From Ulota crispa (Eukaryota; Streptophyta; Bryopsida; Orthotrichales; Orthotrichaceae): a stretch of DNA of 64,000 bases. The stretch covers positions 24,576,002-24,640,001 of the forward strand of contig OY987242.1 of assembly GCA_963920765.1 (NCBI GenBank), read 5' to 3'. Every line of letters starts with the position of its first letter. Within the stretch, counting starts at the first letter, position 1. Below, piece by piece: positions 59,301 to 64,000 of the stretch. The position numbers and the translations under genes were made by a program. The notes under the pieces were generated by a model. The model worked only from the letters and a program-made list of their open reading frames with translations, did not search any database and was not told the origin of the DNA.

Positions 59301-62300
59301 CTAGATTCACCCCTTTACTACATTTGAGATCAACAAAGAAGTTGGAGAATATATCAAAGCGGTTCTAGTGAGCTACTAGAGATCCCAAATTAAAACTTCT
59401 TATTAGTAGCAAATACTGATTATACGACAGCGTATATACTATGCCCTATGGTCCTTTAAGGGTTAAACATCAACTATCATAGTAAATGGTGTGTCAACTT
59501 TAGTCTCCAAACCTTGCGCCTAAAACTTCAAAGCCTTAATGATTCGATTCATACTCGTAGGCAAAGTTTGTCATCCTTCAAAGGCACACTAGTCTTCTGG
59601 AAATGTCATACGGGACACATGAATTTTTTCACCTAAACATTCAATATCATATAAGGTAATTTTTTTTGAGGTCAAGCAAGTAGTTGAATGACCTTCGTTA
59701 AATAAATAGAGGTATTCACTTGACGTCTTGTTTGAAGTATGTCAAGTAAACAATCCTGGTAATGGACCCATCTCATATTTTTAGTTGAATGACATATTGA
59801 CACGTGGCTTTAAGCGCTCTCTGACGGTCTACCAGGTTGCAGCTCTGCCCAGTTGTGACGAGGTTTGATGCGCATCGTTATTTCTCCATAGAGCGAGCAG
59901 CCCTACCTTTCTTTGGAGTAAAAGTAAGAATTTTTTTTACTTTTCAATACTAAGCTATTTGCTAATCTGATGCCACAGATAACTCAAAGTCCATAAGTAA
60001 TAATATAGAAATTGTTTTGATTTGCAAATTATTTCGAGATACTTGCAAAACGTTTTGAGGTACTAACAAAATATAAAGAAAAAGTCACACATGGGATTAG
60101 TGTTTGTGTAAAAATTGTATACGCAATTAATACTTGTGGAAAATCATGGACGGGATTAGTGCTTGTGAAAAAATCATGCACGAGATTAGTGCTTGTGAAA
60201 AAATCATGCACGAGATTAGTGCTTGTGAAAAAATCATGCACGGGATTAGAGCATCCGCACCCATATACGCTCAACATCCTTGCAAGAGCACTTGACATAG
60301 TCGTTCCATTTGACGCGCCTCATTACAAATGTGCCAAGTTGCCAATGCCCTATACAAGACAAGGCTTGTTCAATTGTAGCTCAAAAATTAGAATGTTTAA
60401 GGTTTGATGAATCGTTAGCACGCCCAAATTTAGGACAATTGAAACTTGGTGATTGGTCATCGTGAGAGGCTTACAATTGAACCTCAACACCCGTCCTCCG
60501 TAATACGCTCATAGTGCTACTAGTACATGCTTAAGGACAAGGGTGAGACATTTGAGATCTGAGCAAGTTTTTAATTGTGGATGAACACTAGACACTTGCT
60601 TTTGAGAGCTCTAGGTTGCATGCAAGGGTGAGGATGCTCTTAGTGCTTGTGAAAAAATTATGCACGAGATTTGTGTATACACATTGTTATTGGATCTAGT
60701 GAATTTATAGCCTCAAAGCATCTGCATAGTGGCTCATTGAGCCAAGCCTAAAATAACTTGGACACCTACACCTTTGCATTTGTCTTTTTCAAATCACCAA
60801 GCAGAAAGAGAAAGGAGCCTTGGTTGTTTAAGGTAAGAGGTTCTAATTGCAGTCAGGCTCTAATTGCAATCAGGCTCTAATTGCAATCAGGCTCTAATTG
60901 CAATCAGCTTTACGAACGTTTGACATTTTACAAGAAATATCTAAAATTGTCATTAATGAATTAGGTAGGCTTAGCATATTGCTAAGCATACCTAACTCAT
61001 CAATGATAGTCATAGATATTTCTTGTAAAATGTCAAATGTTCCTAGAGCTAATCGCAATTAGAACCTCTTACCTTATGGTAGTTATAAGGAGAAGAGTTT
61101 GTACTCTTTGTACTCAGGATGGAATCAGTTGCAATTATTGAGTTATTGGTTTGGCTGTGACAGTGCTACTGCTTACATTTGAATGGATTTGTTCGAAAGA
61201 ATGGAAAAGATTTCCTATGGATTTCAAAGCGGAGTAAAAAGAAGAAATCATTTGCGGGTGTCATGGATAACATGGTTGCTGCTGGCCAGGTTTGTGGATA
61301 CCCCTGGTCATGAGAGTATTTTAATTATACTTCTTAAATGCAATGTGCTAGTATTTGGGTGGAGCATTGGGTAGAGGATACTAAAACCCGTTAGGGACTT
61401 GATCTTGTCTCGTATATTGATTCCTGTTTATAACACCAACGCATGTATTTATACATTTTGTTGATTTTTGATTAGCAAGTTGTGTAAACAAGACCTGGTT
61501 GAGTTTACAGCATGAAGAATATGACCGCTAAATCTTATAATAGGGGGTTTCAAAGCTTGCATTTTGTAACTAAAGCTAGCATTTCCTTCTCCTCCTTTTG
61601 GAGAGAAAAAAACAATTTGATTTTCCACGGTGATTTTAAGGATTGTTTTTATTTTTATCTGTTTTTTTCATGCAATAGGAACATGCTTGCACTTTTACAT
61701 ACCTTTCTATTTGCTATGTGTGCAACAAAGATTTGATTTTCTCATGAAAAATCTTGATATTGTGTGAGAAGTCTCTCATTTTGAAAGGAAAATGCCAAAG
61801 AAAAAAACTACAGAAGTTCTGTTTTTTCTAAGGTCTGGAACCCCTAATGGAAATGAGCTTATCTATTGCATTACTTGCTTTGAAATGCAAAAGAAATCTA
61901 GTTATGGTTAAAAGAATTTTTTCTCAATGGATTAGGTTCTTGTATCCAAAGTGATGTCACCTATGTTCTATAGTGGTCTACCAAGAAAGCAAACTCTTAC
62001 ACATCAAACACGCCAACATCCTTTATTTTATTGCAGTAATTCCAAGTTGATGTCACATTGTTCATGCACTTTTAACAAAAATTAATGTTTCTGTTAAAAT
62101 ACTCAAGAGTGTAATAAATAGTGAGGTTGTGTTGTATCATTTGAAATTTTTTATGATTAGATTTATAATCGATTTCATATATTTGATACTAAATGGTAGC
62201 TGCAAATATAATGTGATATCATTTGACAAGTGAGCGAGTTCAGCCTGCAGGAGGGAATTGCAAGGAGAATCTCATCAAAAAAGCTTATGAGAAAGCCAAC

Positions 62301-63477
62301 ATACCCCCTCACATAGCTGCTAAGTAAGTTACGGTTTATTTCCTAAATCTAATGAGACGGTTAATCAGCAATATCAAACTGTAGGAATCACTTGTTTAAT
62401 TAGATCTTTTCATTTTATTTATTTTTACCTTGGAAAATATAAATGCCATATTAAACTAAATTTGCACTATTTCTACAATTTTGAATTATATTTGCACACG
62501 TTTAAAAATCTCTTGATAATTTGCATACACCTCTAAAAAAAATTTGGACTTTCTTATTCAAACATTATGAATAGACCAAAATTAGTTAAAACATGTTGTA
62601 TAATGTCTACTCCTTTCAATGTAAATCCAACATCTCTTGCTTTGTATCTTCTTGTTTGGGGGTAGCTAGAGGATACTATACACACCCGTTGAAGCATTTT
62701 GATGTACTTAGGAGTTCTAACTCATTGAAAGCTCATTATAAAACATTAGAGAGGTCATATTTGGTTTAAAGAGCCAAATTTGTTGAGATTAAATTTGTAT
62801 ACACAAAGTTATCATTAAAGTATGTATGAACTCAGTATATGTTTTCAAAGTAGTAAAGTTGTTACATGACACATTTAACTAAATCTAGACTATTCATGTT
62901 ATTCTAGATTTTGTGTGCAAAACATAAGGAGATTTCTTGATTTTGAGGGACATAGATCTCTTAATCTTTTGCACACATTTCCAATGAACAACACCCTTAT
63001 CTTGATGTACAACACAATGTCTTCAAATTTTTTTATACAACTCTCTTATGATATTTTGCATTTCAATTATTACTTCTTGACTTTAAAAAATCCAAATTTT
63101 AATAAACACAGCACTTGAAATCACTACTACAACTAGTCTCATTTTTGTTCAAAGATTAGTGCCATAAACATTTAGCACAAAGCACTAATTGAAATTACCA
63201 TAAGTTGGTTTTAAATAAATATATAAATAGATGATTAGTTATTTGTAATAATAAAAAATTTGCATGGTCATATGAACATTTAATTTATTATACCTTTTAT
63301 TTCTTTTTTTTAAGTACCTTAATAGGAGGTTTTGCTTAATTAAATTTTTGGAAGTTTACAGTGCAATATCTTGCGGCCACGTTAGCTATGAGCAATGTAA
63401 CGATGTGAAGATGAAGAGGGATGTGACATATTGCTATGACTTGGAGTTGCCACCTGACTTCCTACCCTTCAGCAATG
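53343..63477 (+). CDS. Nudix hydrolase with DUF4743-type N-terminus (NUDT20/24-like), partial
   Basis: Exons recognised: 53343-53414 (MADPAIESLAPYWETVIHNC), 58071-58260 (FWEHLKNFTKVF, NGWITLHP, ERTRQIDLLLRLLE), 61164-61289 (LHLNGFVRKNG, FLWISKRSKKKKSF, VMDNMVAAGQ), 62244-62323 (PAGGNCKENLIKKAYEKANI) and 63362-63477 (SCGHVSYEQCNDVKMKRD, CYDLELPPDFLPF). The gene runs past the window end. Plant NUDT20/24-like proteins share this order: DUF4743, then the Nudix domain. Phases agree for the last three exons. Exons expected after 53414 (PFVIEG-type) and after 58260 were not found. In the Nudix box the usual RExxEE core reads KKAYEK, with Lys at two expected Glu positions, so hydrolase activity is doubtful. 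Introns are long and full of MITEs. The ATG is chosen because MADPAIES leads into the conserved IxxCN segment. Confidence 0.82.
53577..53937. mobile_element. TTAA-flanked MITE, 361 bp
   Basis: The ends are TTAACCCTTGAACGTC and GACGTTCAAGGGTTAA, exact inverted complements. It lies in intron 1 of the Nudix gene. Confidence 0.85.
54248..54667. mobile_element. Stowaway-like MITE, copy 1
   Basis: It is flanked by TA, with CTCCCTATGTCCC at the left and GGGACAAAGGGAG at the right, the hallmark ends of Stowaway (Tc1/mariner-type) MITEs. About 420 bp, non-coding, in intron 1 of the Nudix gene. Confidence 0.8.
55240..55829. mobile_element. Stowaway-like MITE, copy 2, with an internal duplication
   Basis: The ends are TACTCCACCTGTCCC and GGGACAAAGGGAGTA. 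The interior matches 54248-54667, and the block around ATTCTAGAATCAATATACCA occurs twice within it (near 55331 and 55492). The stretch 55830-58070 shows no gene that I can support, only short open frames. Confidence 0.75.
59158..59236. mobile_element. Very short TTAA-flanked MITE, 79 bp
   Basis: The ends are TTAACCCCTCATTGCC and GCAATGAAGGGTTAA. It shares its right TTAA with the next element. Confidence 0.7.
59233..59466. mobile_element. TTAA-flanked MITE, 234 bp
   Basis: The ends are TTAATCCCTAAAGGACATAG and CTATGGTCCTTTAAGGGTTAA. It directly abuts the 79-bp element. Confidence 0.8.
60091..60250. repeat. 30-bp minisatellite, about 5 units
   Basis: The unit is CGAGATTAGTGCTTGTGAAA followed by AAATCATGCA. 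The units on the right are identical, and the left ones are degraded. An isolated unit lies near 60638-60668. Confidence 0.93.
60829..61076. mobile_element. TAAGGTA-ended foldback MITE, 248 bp
   Basis: It starts TAAGGTAAGAGGTTCTAATT and ends AATTAGAACCTCTTACCTTA, with long arms through ACATTTTACAAGAAATATCT. The left arm carries four 17-bp units GCTCTAATTGCAATCAG. It lies just upstream of the exon at 61164. Confidence 0.9.
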
Positions 63478-64000
63478 GTACGTACATCCATATTTATGGC
63501 ATGATCATCACATTTGCTTAAATGAAAGGAAAATATTAATGGCACTTTTAGTTCTGTTTTGAGTTATTTATGTAATTAAAGATTCATAAGAACATTAAAA
63601 AAAATTCTATATAGCACATATGTTTTTCTCAAAGTTTTGCACGTTTTTTTAAGGATATTTCTCTTTATGTTTTGTAAGTGTTTCTCAATGAATACTCCGT
63701 ATATGGGTTATTACTTGTGGGTATTGGATAGTCCATATTTAGTTGAATGTAATATATCACAAAATTGGTACTTTTCTAGTTGCTCATCTAAAATATCATT
63801 TCTGTATTTGTCTACTTTTTAGTACGTGTAACAATTATGGTATTCTAAAACATATTACTAAACAAACATGACCTTCACTTTGTTAATGGAATTTTGATTT
63901 ATTTTTTGTAGTCAAGTCAATTTTGCTCCACTCTTAAGTACTTTTGGTCAAATTGAAGAGGTACATTGTTAGGGGTCTTTTTTAGCTTGCATTGTTTGCA

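Noticed and set aside
60029-60407. Frames on both strands with a repeated 10-residue motif
   Set aside because: The 30-bp minisatellite is a multiple of three, which produces repeated peptides by chance.
16411-63705. Repeated TACTCCGTA strings (16411, 32151, 63694)
   Set aside because: They are short and flanked by unrelated sequence; possibly Stowaway end remnants, but no paired ends were found.

Overview
This is a nuclear segment from a green-plant-lineage (streptophyte) genome. The evidence is intron-rich genes with GT-AG junctions, a plastid-targeted protein, plant-type relatives (a CCCH-finger TRMT2A homologue, a KONJAC/GMPPA-like gene, a NUDT20/24-like Nudix gene) and TTTAGGG-type telo-boxes next to a promoter. 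Intergenic DNA is AT-rich and crowded with short inverted-repeat elements. I cannot fix the lineage more closely.

Layout. 1-1.6 kb: last exon of an unrecognised glutamine/proline-rich gene (+). 3.5-5.9 kb: small three-exon MRNIP-like zinc-ribbon gene (-). 6.6-9.4 kb: nested and neighbouring MITEs. 9.73-15.51 kb: a minisatellite of about 20-23 bp units, crossed by a 200-N gap. 15.5-23.2 kb: foldback and TTAA-flanked elements without genes. 23.2-29.3 kb: a GMPPA-like gene with two frame-breaking indels and no 3' half, running straight into RNA polymerase I A49-like exons. 29.5-38 kb: gene-free element-rich DNA with nesting. 38.1-44.9 kb: an intact 14-exon tRNA (uracil-5-)-methyltransferase gene (-). 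48.3-52.6 kb: an 8-exon gene for a plastid-targeted protein of unknown function (-). 53.3 kb to the window end: a DUF4743/Nudix gene (+), divergent from the plastid gene, whose Nudix box has lost two expected acidic residues.

The genes are unrelated housekeeping types: tRNA modification, DNA-repair-related, rRNA transcription, sugar-nucleotide synthesis, Nudix hydrolysis and a plastid protein. They do not form one system. The most unusual content is in the repeats. There is a family of roughly 0.8-0.95 kb foldback elements ending in GTACAGT/ACTGTAC whose two arms are almost identical within each copy, one of them inside a tRNA-methyltransferase intron. There is a superfamily of TTAA-flanked elements with CCC...GGG ends resembling piggyBac-type MITEs. 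The satellite's unit variants look like CpG decay. A duplicated intron segment preserves both the filled and the empty site of one MITE insertion. No retrovirus-like element was recognised.
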